Shown here: one piece after another, positions 12,932 to 30,400 of the stretch
How positions within the stretch are numbered: the first letter of the stretch is position 1
Layout: each line of letters opens with the position of its first letter
The notes under the pieces: model-generated
The model's input: the letters and a program-made list of their open reading frames with translations, nothing else
What the model was told of the DNA's origin: nothing
Databases searched by the model: none
Translations under genes and position numbers: made by a program
Assembly (NCBI GenBank): GCA_963965975.1
Contig: OZ014418.1
Span: 5,902,775 to 5,966,774, forward strand
Direction of reading: 5' to 3'
From: Xestospongia bergquistia
Lineage: Eukaryota > Porifera > Demospongiae > Haplosclerida > Petrosiidae
DNA length: 64,000 bases

Positions 12932-13350
12932 ATTATAATTACTTTATGTTTTAAATTGCGAAATGACTTTAATAATGTTTTGAGTATTTTCAACTATAAA
13001 TAATAATAAATCCATTAATCAATTTATGATTCAATTCTATAGTGTTATTCTATAAAATGTGCCTATTTTATTTCCAAAGTATATAGGCAATTTCAATGGC
13101 ACATTAAGATCACCATACTACATTATTAAATTATAAATCAATGTTAAAAATGTTATGGATACCATATTTTTAGTTGAAGGCCTTCTTTCATGGACACAAT
13201 GAGGCTACCAAATTTGACATATGGTATTTATGACGTAGTAAATGTACATTTGTACAACAAAGTAGTCAATATTTACCTTAGCTATAGATTATTCATCATG
13301 AGAGTAAGAGTAGCATTGTCGTTTACTTTCATAGCTATATTGACTATATT
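12932..13350 (-). pseudogene. Decayed partial copy of the minus-strand gene (exons 4-1)
   Basis: Segments match the intact gene in order and orientation: about 12946-12998 with exon 4, 13040-13120 with exon 3, 13170-13225 with exon 2, 13277-13345 with exon 1, including the introns between. Substitutions and small indels break the frame; exons 5-10 are missing. Together with the preceding 190-bp repeat it is an old tandem duplicate with an internal deletion. Confidence 0.8.
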
Positions 13351-14010
13351 GTTTATACCACTTGTGGATGAGGATATTGATCACGTCACTCAGTCACAAC
13401 CAGACCACTAACTGTCAAGCCTATGCAATTGTCATGCCAATGATCTGAATATCATATTATGGCTTATGTCAGTTTACTCCATGTAGTTATGGTACATGGT
13501 AAATCAGTTGCTAAACTTGTTTGACTTGACATCAACTACATTCCTCAATATTACATATGTTAGCTAGTAGCTACTAAATGTATGGTTTTAACAACTTACA
13601 ACAGTCAACTGCTTAGTGGACAATGTAAACATCATTATAGACTTCAAGCTTCACTTGTACAGCTTGGCAATTGACATCAATTCATTGTACAGTACCACTG
13701 ACTTTATTCAGTTTGCCATTTTAGGTTGTTATATCTCATTGAGGAACTCTATGGAATTGCCTGTTGAAGATGAAGATCCTAATTGCTACTTACCTAACTT
13801 CCAGCTGTCTTAATTTTCAGTCTACTGGCATGCAGACTCTAGCATCATGTAGCATGACTCTGCATGAGTTCAAATTGCAGCTGGTGGACTCAGTGGGTTG
13901 TGCTTGTGATTGAATACTAATCAGTCTAATGATAGCAAATATGATAACTGAATATTCCTAATTAGAACCAAATCAGTTTCTGATATATGTTATAATTCAA
14001 TAATCATAAA
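13351..14010. other. Intergenic DNA, no gene recognised
   Basis: Open frames of about 65-75 codons on the plus strand lack splice context or similarity to anything else in the window. Nothing supported here. Confidence 0.5.
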
Positions 14011-14012
14011 TA

Positions 14013-14249
14013 ATATGTGACCTGATTTGTAAAAAGGGAGCACTTCTGTCAAAACGTTTGTTACCTGATTTGTGAACAAACTACCTTCAAAACATATTGA
14101 ACATATTAGTTTTGTATGCATACAGTTGCTATATAAATGCATAACTATTCTATATGTATCCAAAACTGTTTTTCATATGTTTTAACAGTGTTTCTTTCGA
14201 AATCAGGTCCCAAATGCTTTGGTCCCTTTTTGCAAATCAGGTCACATAT
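14013..14249. mobile_element. MITE with terminal inverted repeats and TA target duplication
   Basis: Ends are inverted copies: ATATGTGACCTGATTTG at 14013 and its complement ending at 14249, extending about 28 bp with one mismatch, flanked on both sides by TA (14011-14012, 14250-14251). The CCTGATTTG motif recurs subterminally (about 14063 and, inverted, about 14200). Length about 237 bp and no coding capacity indicate a non-autonomous element; TA duplication is as expected for Tc1/mariner-type mobilisation. Confidence 0.8.
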
Positions 14250-14251
14250 TA

Positions 14252-14945
14252 TAGTTGCACAGTCAACACAAATAATTCCCAGAATCTGTGTAAAATTTTT
14301 AATTTTAATTTGTATGCACTTTTACATCTTAAAGTACTTATGTTGTTTTAATTATTATCAAAATTAATATTCTATTGTAATATTATGTAATATTATAGTG
14401 GCATTAAAGGGTACCAAGTAGGCTCTGAGTATACAAGGAAGTACTATAGGTGTAATAATTATCATTTTATAGAATCAAACTTGATCAAATTGACACAGTT
14501 GCTTTATCTTGAACCTTGGGTTTATCATAAGTTATCCAAAGGTATGGATTCTATATTAAAGTGGGTATATCAATGAGCTGTGCCATGTTAGGTACCAGCA
14601 GCAATGCCTATATATAGGTATGGCAGTAAGTCAATCTATTATTGTGTATTAAACTGACTCCCATCATCTATACAAATCATTATAATCATACACAGCAATA
14701 ATGTATGCACTTCCTGCCAGACTTATTGGCATTGTCTATACAAACTGTTAATACTACAGTCTATATCACTACAGTAAGTGTAGGCCATCTGTTCAAGGTT
14801 TAGTAAATCTCTTTACAAGTTAGGTTTGTATAGTCTGCTCCCTTCATTGAATGATCTATCATCCATGTATCTTGTAGATATAATAGTAAACGTTGACAAT
14901 TCTTTTCGTTTCATTACTGTGAAGTGTCAGAGTTATAGCCTAATT
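14252..14945. other. Intergenic DNA upstream of R2, no gene recognised
   Basis: AT-rich sequence without splice-bounded coding exons. Nothing further supported. Confidence 0.5.
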
Positions 14946-14951
14946 GTGTAG

Positions 14952-14993
14952 CACGTGTTTGAATTGTGACATTTACAGAGAGCCACACCTACA
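14952..14993 (+). promoter_or_regulatory. R2 promoter boxes: E-box CACGTG and CCACACCTACA
   Basis: CACGTG at 14952-14957 inside GTGTAGCACGTGT, and CCACACCTACA at 14983-14993, about 45 bp before the R2 start codon. The same pair, in the same order and spacing, precedes R4 and R5; the second box alone precedes R3, R7, R9 and R10. Confidence 0.6.
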
Positions 14994-15035
14994 GAAATTT
15001 GATTTTAGTTTTCTTCTTATCGTAACATTAATAAA

Positions 15036-18000
15036 ATGCCTTTTTTCGTTAGCCTCTGGTTACCTGTTCTCATATGGATATGTGTCCTATTTGCTAAAGG
15101 ATCTCCTCATAGTCTTGGAATTCTGTTTGTGTATTCTAACTCATCTCAATACAATTCTACTGAAGCACTTGATGGTGTTCAAGAGGCAATAGATAATATT
15201 GAGTATGAAGATATATTACCAGGATATAGAGTACAGATTATTGTAGAAATTGATATAATTGAGGTAAAATATCAATATATTATATTCATAAAAACTCCCC
15301 ATTCAATCTTTGGCTGTTCTATTCTTTTTAGTGCAATGATGAGTCCTCTACTATTAAGAGACTACTCAAGTACATCACAAATCCCATACCATCACAAACA
15401 CTGATAGCTATTATTAGTGGAGGCTGTTCTCCAGCTACTGATGCTATGATAGGTATAGCTGAATATCAGAATATTTCATTGGTAAGTCTGTAATCTTAAT
15501 ACAAAATACATTGTATAGTTGTCTTGAAGACTAAAAGAGGTAATATTTCCATTTTTCTCTTTTTTGCCTATTTGGACTTGTGCTTTCTTAAGCTCAACAT
15601 ACACTAGGCAACTTTTTGCTAGCAACACCATTGCTAGCAAAAAATTGCCTAGTGTTACCTGATCTAAGTAACTGCCAGCAACATGTTGCCACAAGTTGAA
15701 CAGCTTTCAACTCATGTTGCCAGTCAACTTCAAAGGTTACCATGGAGAGGGATTGGCATGTGATAATAATATTTAAATAAACGAAGGCATGTCTTTCTAA
15801 AAAATGGCTCTGTATGCAGATTTTTGGTGCAACCATTGACATCAAAGCCTCAAAGGAACTGATATCCACTCTGAGAAAGTGTTTGTAACTTATTTCATCA
15901 CCTAATTGCAATCCTCTTAGAAGCTGGTGATAATCTCCTTGTGCAAGACGATTTCTAATCCAATCTCTGACCCATATCCTTCTTATGTTCGTTTCTTCTT
16001 TTCCTTCTCCTTGTTGCCAAAATAATGTACAATACAACTGCAGCTGCAGCTAAAGTTCGCGCTACCATTTTATTTATCAAACTGTTAAATTACTTGGCAA
16101 CAAGTTGTAACAAGTTGCTATAGTGTATGTTGGTTGGAAATAAACAACTTGTTGCTAGCAACTTTTTGAAACAACTTGTTGCCTTTAGTGTTATTAGCAT
16201 CATTTATAACCTCTATCTTTTCACACCAACATTTTTATATAGAGTCAATGTTAACAGTTTAGTTTTATAAGGGCATTGAACAAAAGTGCTGAATTACCAC
16301 TATTCTAATTACATCACTGACTAATTAGTATGTTGTAATGAAATTCATAATTTGTTTCATAATTTGGCTTCATGTGTTGCTTTCATAGTGTCTAACTAGT
16401 CTAGTTTTAAAAACAACTATATTTGGAGCTTTTCCTTTGATTTCCTTTGACATTAAGCTTTGATAATAGTGCTACTAGAAATTGATGATACTTCAATTAA
16501 AATTGATTGATAAAACATGTAGCTATAAATTTTAAAAAGAAATCTTAGTTATTTGGATACATATACCAAGATACAAATTCTTTGACATCATATAATGCCA
16601 CATTATTATTAAAATATATTGGTTTGTTTATTTCTTTATAGATATCATACACACCAAACACTGTTAAACAATCAATAAACTACTACCAACTACATCCTTC
16701 TGATGAACCTGTTATTCAAACATTGGCTACTGTTATCAAGTTCTATGGATGGTCACAGATATCTATTATTACAGAAGTAGAAAATAAATTTATGATGGTA
16801 GGTATTCTATGTAACATTGGTCAAGAATATATTATTTTAATTGATAGCTAAGTTTATATACATTAATAAATTTATTATTTATAGAATGAGAAGTTATTAA
16901 TAAAGTATTTGGCTTTGTTGAACATCACTGTGCCCACTACTATTCATGTCTGGTCACATGAGAACATTTCAAATAATATGCAATTATTTGTAAGTTATAT
17001 AATAATTTATATATCTGCTTTGATATGCCTTTTAATTAAAGAGAGATAATGATGCCAGAATATACTTTCTTAATACTTTTGAGGATATGGCAAAAAAAGT
17101 TCTATGTGAGGTATAATAACTATATATAGCATATCCAATATATAATATGTTAAATGAATGTTATCTATAGGCATACAATAAAGGGATTTATTATCCTGAC
17201 TATGGTTGGTTATTCCATGGATGGTATAATGAAGACTGGCTCTTATCTGATCCTAGTGTACACTGTACTACACAACAACTTACTAAAGTAGTAGAGAGAG
17301 GGATAGTTATACAACAATATACTGAAGTAAGTATATATTGTAAGTGACTGTAATATAAAGTACTATACGTCTATAGGAAGATAAGAGATCCAGTATTTCA
17401 TCTTATGGTTATGATGCTGTTTGGAGTCTTGGAGTAGCTTTGAATTCAACTCTAAATATGATTAATGACAATACAGTTAATGAGAGTAGCTGTATAGGAC
17501 CATTCAGTCCATTATATAACAGGAGTTCTGGTACTGACTGTCTACTAAGATACAACTTATTGAATACTGAGTTCATAGGAAAATCAGTGAGTTTCAAACA
17601 AACAAAACACTCATAGTATTTATCATTTATATATATAGGGTGATGTAAGCTTTAATGCAAATGGAATTAGAAAATTAGGAACTCTTCATCTACAACAATA
17701 CCGAAATTGTGAGTATTTGAAACTAAAGGTATATGTTATAAAGACAAACTGTTTAGTATTTAAATTGTACCAATAGTATGTAATATAATTATGCAGTTAA
17801 TAGAAAATATTTGCTTTTTTTAATTGCATGTTTATCTTTTTTTGCCTTGCTTTAACAGTTTCATTGAGAACGTTTGCTGCAGTCAACAAAACTAGTGGTG
17901 ACATAGTTTATATTCCCAATGAGAATAATTCTACAGTTTGGCCAGGTATGATTTAAGTTAAGTACTTCTGAATTGAATTAAGCTTTTATAGATGGTCCAC

Positions 18001-19349
18001 CACCTGATGGTTCTCCTATTGAAGTCAAAACTGTTTATTCAGTGGCATTAGTTGCAATTACATATACCTGGGCATCTCTTGGTATCGTGTTCTCTATTGT
18101 TTGCCTAATGTTCATCATTGTTTTCAGGAAAAGAAAGTAGATTTAATTCATACCATACATGTTATAAATCAATTTAATCCTGGCAGGATTGTTCGTCTGA
18201 CTACCCCAAACTTGAACTATTTTATTGCAGTTGGAATAACCATACTATATAGTTCAACATTTTTTTCTGTTCATACTTCTCATAGTGAACATTTTGTGAT
18301 ATTTTCTTGTATAGTAAGCAAGCATTCATTGATAATAAGTTACAAGTTCTGTTTTGTTTCCATTAGGCTAATATTTGGGCTTTAGCTGTTGGAATTACTT
18401 TATTCTTTGGACCAATTTTAGCTAAAATGTTGAGAATTTATTACATCTTTAGTAATCCAACAACAAAGAAAAAAGTATAATACTATGTATATAAGGACTA
18501 AGGTCACATCATCCCTTATTAGGTGATCACAGACAAACACCTAGTTGTTTTTGTACTGATCATTGAGTCCATTACACTAGTGCTGTTGATACTTGGGACA
18601 GCTATACCACAAACTAGACCTGGTCCTTTTTATGATGTAGATCGCGAATATTGTCCTAAGAAGAATGTAAGTATGTTCATAATATATTCACATATTTTTT
18701 TAATAGTTAATATTCATTGTGACTTTAATAGGAGAAAGGTATTCTGGTTGAATATTATGGTTTAAACTGCTATTCACAAATGTCTTTCATTTGGTTTATT
18801 ATCATCATAATGTATATTGGAATCTTAGAAATAATAGCTGTTATATTGGCAGTTAAAACTCGTAATATTAAGATAAAGGCAGTCAATGACTCAAAAGATG
18901 TAATTGATATTGTCTATATTGTGGCTCTTGCATCTGTTTGTATGATGATCTTCGCATATGTTCTTCAAGACTACAGCAATATTGGTACTGGTTTTTTTAT
19001 TGTATCAATGTTGTTAGCTGCAACTGGTACTATAACATTGACATTTGTACCAAAGGTAAACAGCTTAGAAAATTGGATTGTTTGATTTTTATTATCATAT
19101 GTATAGATGTGGTCTTTGTATAAAGACCCAGATGGTAAGAATGTATTTGAAAAGGAGTCTACTGTCCCCAGATCAAGTTTTATTAGCAAACAAAATGGTT
19201 ACATTGACAAAGCTATATTAAGTGAAACACAAGAAATGAAGCCAGTATGTTATACTAATATAACTATAATTATGATTATTTCCATATTCTAGATGAAGAG
19301 TGCTGTCATAATGACTGATGTTTCAAATGGAAATACACATCATCTTTGA
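15036..19349 (+). CDS. R2: GABA-B-type class C GPCR, complete, 16 exons, 757 aa
   Basis: Exons: 15036-15263, 15332-15481, 16642-16797, 16885-16989, 17042-17110, 17171-17326, 17377-17586, 17639-17708, 17859-17945, 17992-18136, 18187-18313, 18367-18474, 18523-18666, 18732-19055, 19107-19244, 19293-19349. Signal peptide about 1-24, Venus-flytrap domain to about 410, 7TM about 420-693, tail 694-757. Motifs: KCNDE...GGCSP (Cys pair equivalent to the GABA-B1 lobe-1 disulfide), GWYNEDWL, YGYDAVWS, DGPPPDGSP before TM1, FRKRK-IVRL in loop 1, KAVNDSKD in loop 3, FVPK after TM7. The tail is short and lacks the coiled coil of R1. Intron 2 (1.2 kb) carries a Harbinger-like transposon remnant; intron 10 uses a poor donor (GTAGAT). 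Confidence 0.92.
15594..16192. mobile_element. PIF/Harbinger-like transposon remnant in R2 intron 2
   Basis: The left end (15601-15657) is a hairpin built from ACACTAGGCAACTTTTTGCT and its inverted copy; the right end (16114-16192) has the complementary GTTGCTATAGTGTATGTTG and GTTGCTAGCAACTTTTTG...TTTAGTGT, giving imperfect terminal inverted repeats. Between them lies a minus-strand transposase fragment. Exact ends and target duplication cannot be fixed by eye. Confidence 0.7.
15780..16037 (-). pseudogene. Truncated Harbinger/HARBI1-like transposase N-terminus
   Basis: An open frame of about 85 codons contains RRIWVRDWIRNRLAQGDYHQ followed by LL.GL.LGDE.SYKHFLRVD...FEALMSMVAPKI, the pattern that precedes the DDE_Tnp_4 nuclease domain in Harbinger transposases (WVR.W..RR...G.Y..LL.EL...D...Y.NFLRM....F..LL..V.P.I). 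No catalytic Asp/Glu region follows, so it is a non-autonomous relic. Confidence 0.75.
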
Positions 19350-21060
19350 ATGTTTCTTAAATGCACTAAAAAATCAATTTTCAAACTTGACAAAAAATAC
19401 TGAATGTTATGGATTGGTTTGTATGGGTTATCATAATTTTGTTTGCATTTTATGATATTCATTTTTATATTATGAATTAACATTTATCATTATGAACCAC
19501 ACAAACTTATATAAAGCATTAAACTTGCTCTTGTATTGTTTATGTCACAATAATCACTTTTACTCTCTATTTAACAGTGATCAAAAATGACATTAGTATC
19601 AATAGGAATTGAAAATTGCTTTATTATCAACAGGAAATATCTGATGTAAAAATATTACATAGTATTTTATAATCTACTCTGGGTCCATTATCAACTGCTT
19701 ATAACTACAATGATATACATTGTACTCAAGTAGTGTCATCATTATTTTTTAGAAGCAAATCAGAATGAAAGATAAGTTTGTGTATTGACTTACATTGTTG
19801 TACTGTAACATTATTATATGGTAGATTTAAATGTTTATTAAGATATTTGTTTTTAACAATAATTCTACATCATTTTAATAAGCTCATTATGCTGATACAT
19901 GACAGGATTTTGATGAAGATCATCTAAAGGTCAGATTGATTGTTATATATTGTTGTTTAAACCAAAAATGCTACATGAATTCCAAATCTATTTATTGTAC
20001 TAATTATATATAGATATATTTGGCCAACAGTTTGTAGTAGGCGTGGCAGAGTTGACTGCAGTTCCAATAACTGCCGCTACAGTTATAATAGTAGTATAAT
20101 AGAGCAACTATCCACTACACAATGACCACAATGTTAATGACTAATTATTCAAAATGACACAAGGTTGCCTTTTACATGTAGTGACTTATTGTATTAAGTT
20201 TTTCTTTAATTTTTTAGTTTTAATTTTTTGGCACAATAATATATACTACATACTAGTTAATTGCATATAATTATTATCAGTAGTAATGATTATTGTAAGA
20301 ATTGCAACAATTATGACACAGTTATTACTTTAACTTTTTAAGTTATTTACATTACTCACAAATATGTCTAATAGCTATAGTGCCAAATTTTCTTTCTAAT
20401 AATGTAGTTACATTTGATGAACCTTCTGGAAGTGAATGAAATGCCTATTATGGACTAGTGTAGTCATTGTCCATTTGTTGTGTTCAGTCTATCAGTAATG
20501 ACTATAGAGAAACCATCCATTTGGATAATGTTGCATCAAATTACATGACAAAATTTGAGGAAAAAGAATAGACATAAATACTAAGTAATTTGAGGATTTG
20601 ATAAAGTGAAATTAATCAGTCAGTAAATTAATGTGTTATATATAGATTATATAACAATAATATAAATTATTATAATTATACTAATCCAATGATATATGAC
20701 ATTATAATTACATTATTTTTTTACTTTTGTATCTGTTTCTATAAAAGAGTTTTACTTCAAGGAATTCTTGAGCAATCTGTTAATTAATGTGAGTAATCGA
20801 TTCAAAGTAGTAAACATCATACTGTCATTGATTATTGCTATAAATTTATTCAGGAATGCCAAATCATGTAGGTACTTGTCAGAGGAATGAACATTTGTTT
20901 AATTAGTATAGGGATCACGAAACCAATGAACATGACATGCAATTCAAGAGACCATTCAACTAATCAATTTTTACAATGATGCACGCATAAACATTGATAT
21001 TCTTTTCACGTAGTCTTAAACACCTTAATTAACCATACTTAATAATTGTAACTATTATTT
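19350..21060. other. R2-R3 intergenic region with CD225-like gene relics
   Basis: Holds the R2 3' flank, then a conserved block at 19590-19650 (CAATAGGAATTGAAAATTG...GGAAATATCT) that also occurs after R3, R4 and R5, in the last case just upstream of the intact CD225-like gene. Two relics of that gene's last exon follow (separate entry). 20395-20520 is a diverged duplicate of 32085-32200. No intact gene. Confidence 0.65.
19885..20080 (+). pseudogene. Relic of CD225-like gene last exon, partly inverted
   Basis: 19885-19945 (…TGATACATGACAGGATTTTG, then ATGAAGATCATCTAAAGGTC) aligns with the start of exon 6 of the CD225-like gene (40090-40150). 20043-20077 (GGCAGAGTTGACTGCAGTTC...) is the reverse complement of 40224-40256 of the same exon. 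Frames are broken. It shows that a second copy of that gene once lay 3' of R2. Confidence 0.7.
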
Positions 21061-21084
21061 TTTAGTGTAGTTTTCTAAAGACAA

Positions 21085-21095
21085 CTACACCTACA
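21085..21095 (+). promoter_or_regulatory. CACACCTAC-type box upstream of R3 (variant)
   Basis: CTACACCTACA, one base from the CCACACCTACA box, 44 bp before the R3 start. The E-box seen in R2, R4 and R5 is lost here. Confidence 0.5.
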
Positions 21096-21138
21096 ATAAT
21101 TGCGTTATGAATATGCTTATAGCTCACTAATTTACAAA

Positions 21139-25490
<4,352 letters not shown>

Positions 25491-27400
25491 AATTGTCTTA
25501 ACTGCACTAAGAAAATGATTTTTTAAATCTTGAGAAACTGTGTACTTTATAACATTGATTGTGTTTGTATGTAGTGTTGTTCTAGTAAGGCATACAACTT
25601 AAAGTTTTTAGTTACATTTTTTTTTCTGTTAATGAAATGGCAAATTAGTATTAGTTATAGTTTTCATGTTTTACTGAAGACGTTTTAGTTTAGAACTATA
25701 TTGTAGCTTTAGTAATTGTTTGGACTATCAAAGTTTTTAGTTTTATTATTAACTCTATTATCACTTTAAGTTGTAGTTATCATTATTTAATTCATTCTTT
25801 AACAGTTGCTTAATATCAGATAATTTATCAGCACAATTATTGTGCTAAATTCTTTGCCAAATTAAAGCAAACAATTCATGATCAATGAAACAAAAACAAA
25901 TTAAAGATGAAACTGAATAATGAAGATATTTTTAATGGAAATCTTCAGTTAATAATCTGTATGTACATTCTATTTTTTCTTAATAAAATGTTTTCTAGAT
26001 TATTATCACTAGTGTTGTTTTAAGTATGAAAAAGTTAATTTAGTTGTAGTTTTGGTTTCTTGGATGGTTCAATAATAATTATTGTTTTAGTTATATTTTT
26101 GGAGACTGTTAATTCTTTTACTTTTAATTATTGTTCACTTTTCATATTATAGTTTTTGTTCTAGTTAAAAATGGTACATCAAGTTTTATTTCAGTTTCAG
26201 TTTATTAACTATAGCTTACTATAATGGTTTAGTTATAATTTTGATTAACTGAAACAACACTATTTGTATACATTATCATAATATTATTGTCATTTTTTAT
26301 AATTGAGTTAATATTTATTATTATGAACTACATAAATGTATATAAAACATTAAACTTGCTTTTGTATTGTGTATGTCATAATAGTTACTTATGCTTTCAA
26401 TTTAATAATAATAAAAATCACATTCATGTCAATAGGAATTGAAAATTGTTTTGTTATCAATAGTTCTAAACCGGAAATATCTGATGTTAAATTATTGTAT
26501 TCTGTTTTGATAATCTACCATCAACAACTACTAATTGTTTTTGAACATTTGATAAAGTAAAAATGAATTTGTCAATTAATCAATGTCATATAATTATTAT
26601 CTATAGATTATATAACAACAATATAATTAATATGATATTATAATTACATTATATTTATTTTTGTATTTGTTTCTATAAAAGAGTACAACTTCAAGGAATT
26701 CTTGAGCAATCTGTTAATTAATGTGAGTAAACACTTGAATCTGATTATTGCTATAAATTACTCAGGAATGCCAAATCATGTATAGCTATAATTGTCAGAG
26801 GTATGAACATTTTGTTTAATTGGCATAGACAAAGTAAAATTCTGGTGTAGGGCTGTCACTATGGAATTTATACCTCACACATACGTCATTAGAAATTGTT
26901 AAACTACATGAACTACATGAACTATCAATTCCATATATAGTAACTAGTAGTAAAAACAGTAAATGTTTGTTAATACTAGTCATATTCATCATGTAATCAA
27001 AGTGAATATGACAAGAGACCATTTAACTAATCAGAGGTATGAACATTTTGTTTAATTGGCATAGACAAAGTAAAATTCTGGTGTAGGGCTGTCACTATGG
27101 AATTTATACCTCACATATACGTCATTAGAAATTGTTAATAAACTACATGAACTATCAATTACATAGTAACTAGTAGTAAAAACAGTAAATGTTTGTTAAT
27201 ACTAGTTGTATGCATCATGTAATCAAAGTGAACATGACAAGAGACCATTCAACTAATCAATTTTTACAATGATGCATGTATGAACATTGATATTCTTTTC
27301 ACATAGCTTATTAGGAAATATTCTTTTTATTTTATTAACGTAGTCTAAACACCTTAATTAATTATACTTAATAATTGTAACTATTATTTTCAGTGTAGCA
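25491..27400. other. R3-R4 intergenic region, repeats only
   Basis: Contains the conserved 3' block at about 26405-26490 (AATAGGAATTGAAAATTG...CCGGAAATATCTG) shared with the other R2-R5 flanks, and a tandem pair of a roughly 230-bp dispersed repeat. No relic of the CD225-like exons was seen here. No gene recognised. Confidence 0.6.
26797..27245 (+). repeat. Tandem pair of a ~236-bp dispersed repeat
   Basis: Unit beginning CAGAGGTATGAACATTTTG at 26796 and again at 27032, including GTAGGGCTGTCACTATGGAA and GTAACTAGTAGTAAAAACAG. Further copies: 32315-32500 (same strand), 49280-49530 and 61690-61950 (opposite strand). Confidence 0.85.
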
Positions 27401-27432
27401 CGTGTAGCTTTCTAAAGTAAACCACACCTACA
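27399..27432 (+). promoter_or_regulatory. R4 promoter boxes: E-box CACGTG and CCACACCTACA
   Basis: CACGTG at 27399-27404 within GTGTAGCACGTGTAGC and CCACACCTACA at 27422-27432, 52 bp before the start codon; the arrangement matches R5 and, more loosely, R2. Confidence 0.6.
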
Positions 27433-27483
27433 ATAATTATTGTATTATTAATATCAGCTAACTGCCTATTGTTTACTAACAAA

Positions 27484-30400
27484 ATGTCCTTTTCTGTTAG
27501 TCTCTGGCTTGCTGCTCTCATAATATGGATATGTCCCCTAGTTGCTAAAGGATCTCCTCATAGTCTTGGAATTCTATTTGTGTACTCTAATTCATCTCAA
27601 TACAATTCTATTGAAGCATTAGATGGTGTTCAAAAAGCAGTTGAAGATATCAAGTATGGGGATATATTACCAGGATATAGAGTACATATTATTGTAGAAA
27701 TTGATATAAAGGTAATATTTGTATAATTAATATATTTTATATTTATAATTGAAACTGATATAATTGAAACTGATTGATCTCATTCTATTTAGTGCAATGA
27801 TGAATCCTCTACTATTAAAAGAGTACTTAATTATATCACACATCCTTTGCCATTGCAATCTCTGATAGCTATCATTGGTGGAGGTTGTTCTCCAGCTACT
27901 AATGCTCTAATAGGTATAGCTGAATATCAAAATATACCACTGGTAAGTCTGCTACATAAATACAAATTGGGTGTCTGCCGATTTATACACTGTGATGATA
28001 TAAATAGTATAAATTTTAATCTCTTCATCATGCATCATTTTATAAACTTTTAAGTAGAGTCAATGTTAACAGTTTTATTTACTTTAGCTTATCATGTATG
28101 TAGAAGGGTCCGAGAAAACATTTGAGATTCAGTAGCTCCTTAGTAATGTTAGTTTTTATATTATTATTTTTGTAACTTGTTTCGCACAATCATGTGTTTG
28201 CATTGCTTTTGTTATGATCAAACATTTGAGTATGCAAAGTATCAAGTTATATTTATTCAAGTAGATTCTGAAAAGTTCAGATTTAGCATCTAACTAGTTT
28301 CACTAAAACTTGTAAGTTGACTGAGTTTTGAACATTCTGATTACCCACACAGTCATGCAGCAAACACTTTATTTATATGATCAAGTTTGATCTCATTTCA
28401 TTGGCTAAACACAATGTATCTATACTTCTATGATTATTTGATAATACTACTAGTGGACATTGGTGGTTATTTTAAATAATAAAAGTTACAACTACAAATT
28501 TTAACAATAAACATTACAATTGAAACTTACCTACCTTATAATTATTCTTATTATCTTTGACATTTCTCTAATTGTTCAAGTACTTGAATATCTCTTTGTT
28601 ATAGTATGTTCCATCCTTTATAGATATCATACACACCAGACACTGTTAAACAATCAATGAACTACTACCAACTATATCCTTCTGATGAACCTGTTATTCA
28701 AACATTGGCTACTGTTATCAAGTTCTATGGATGGTCACAGATATCTATTATCACAGAAGTAGAAAATAAATTTATGATGGTATTCCATACAGAAATAATG
28801 TCAAACATTTAAAATATTTATTAATATATGTAGAATGAACATTGGTTAATAAAGAATTTGGCACTGCTGAACATTACTGTGCTCACTACTATTCATGTCT
28901 GGTCACATGAGAACATTTCAAATAATATACAATTATTTGTAAGTTATATAATAATATTATATATCTGTTATGATATGTCTTTTAATTAAAGAGAGATAAT
29001 GATGCCAGAATATACTTTCTTAATACTTTTGAGGATATGGCAAAAAAAGTTCTATGTGAGGTATAATAACTATATATAGCATATCCAATATATAATAATT
29101 ATGTTAAATGAATGTTTTCTCTAGGCATTTAATAAAGGGATTTATTATCCTGACTATGGTTGGTTATTCCATGGATGGTATAATGAAGACTGGCTCTTAT
29201 CTGATCCTAGTGTACACTGTACTACACAACAACTTACTAAAGTAATAGAGAGAGGGATAGTTGTACAACAATATACTGAAGTAAGTGTATATTGTAAGTG
29301 ACTGTAATATAAAGTACTATATGTCTATAGGAAGATAAGAGATCCAGTATTTCATCTTATGGTTATGATGCTGTTTGGAGTCTTGGAGTAGCTTTGAATT
29401 CAACTCTAAATATGATTAATGACAATACAGTTAATGAGAGTAACTGTATAGGACCATTCAGTCCATTATTTAACAGGAGTTCTGGTACTGACTGTCTACT
29501 AAGATATAACTTATTGAACACTGAGTTCATAGGAAAATCAGTGAGTTTATAACCAAGAAAACGCTCATAGTATTTATCATTTACATATATAGGGTGATGT
29601 AAGTTTTAATGCAAATGGAATTAGAAAGTTAGGAACTCTTTATCTACAACAATACCGAAATTGTGAGTATTTGAGACTAAAGGTATATGTTACAAAGAGA
29701 TATATTTGGTATCTATATGAACAAAATATACATGGTGCAAAATGTATGTAATATAATATCCAGTTTGTTGATATGAAATGTTTTCTTAACTGCATGTTTG
29801 TTTTTTGGCTTGCTTAACAGATTCGTTAATAATGTATGCTACAGTCAACAAATCTAGTGGTGACATAGTTTATTTACCCAATGAGAACAACTCTACAGTT
29901 TGGCCAGGTATGATTTACATTAAATGCTCCTAAAATTGAATTGAAGTTATATAGTGGGGCCACCACCTGATGGTTCTCCTATTGAAGACAAAACTGTTAT
30001 GGTGACAGCACTAGTAGCAATCACTTACACCTGGGCATCTCTTGGTATTGTGTTCTCAATTGTTTGTCTAATATTTAGTATTGTGTTCAGGAAAAGAAAG
30101 TATGTTTTATTCATTACATATCTTATAAATAAATGTTGGCAGGATTGTTCGTCTGACTACTCCAAACTTGAACTATTTTATTGCGGTTGGAATAATCATA
30201 CTGTATAGTTCAACATTCTTTGCTATTAATGCTTCTGAGAATGATGTATATTTGACATTATCTTGTACAGTAAGCACATATACATTGATGACAAATTACA
30301 AGTTCTGTTTTGTTTCCGCTAGGCCAATATTTGGACATTAATTGTTGGAATTACTTTATTCTTTGGACCAGTTTTAGCTAAAATGTTGAGAATTTATTAC

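Noticed and set aside
18938..19123. Second plus-strand frame over exon 14 of R2 (also 38251-38451 in R5)
   Set aside because: Alternative-frame shadow of the real TM6-TM7 exon.
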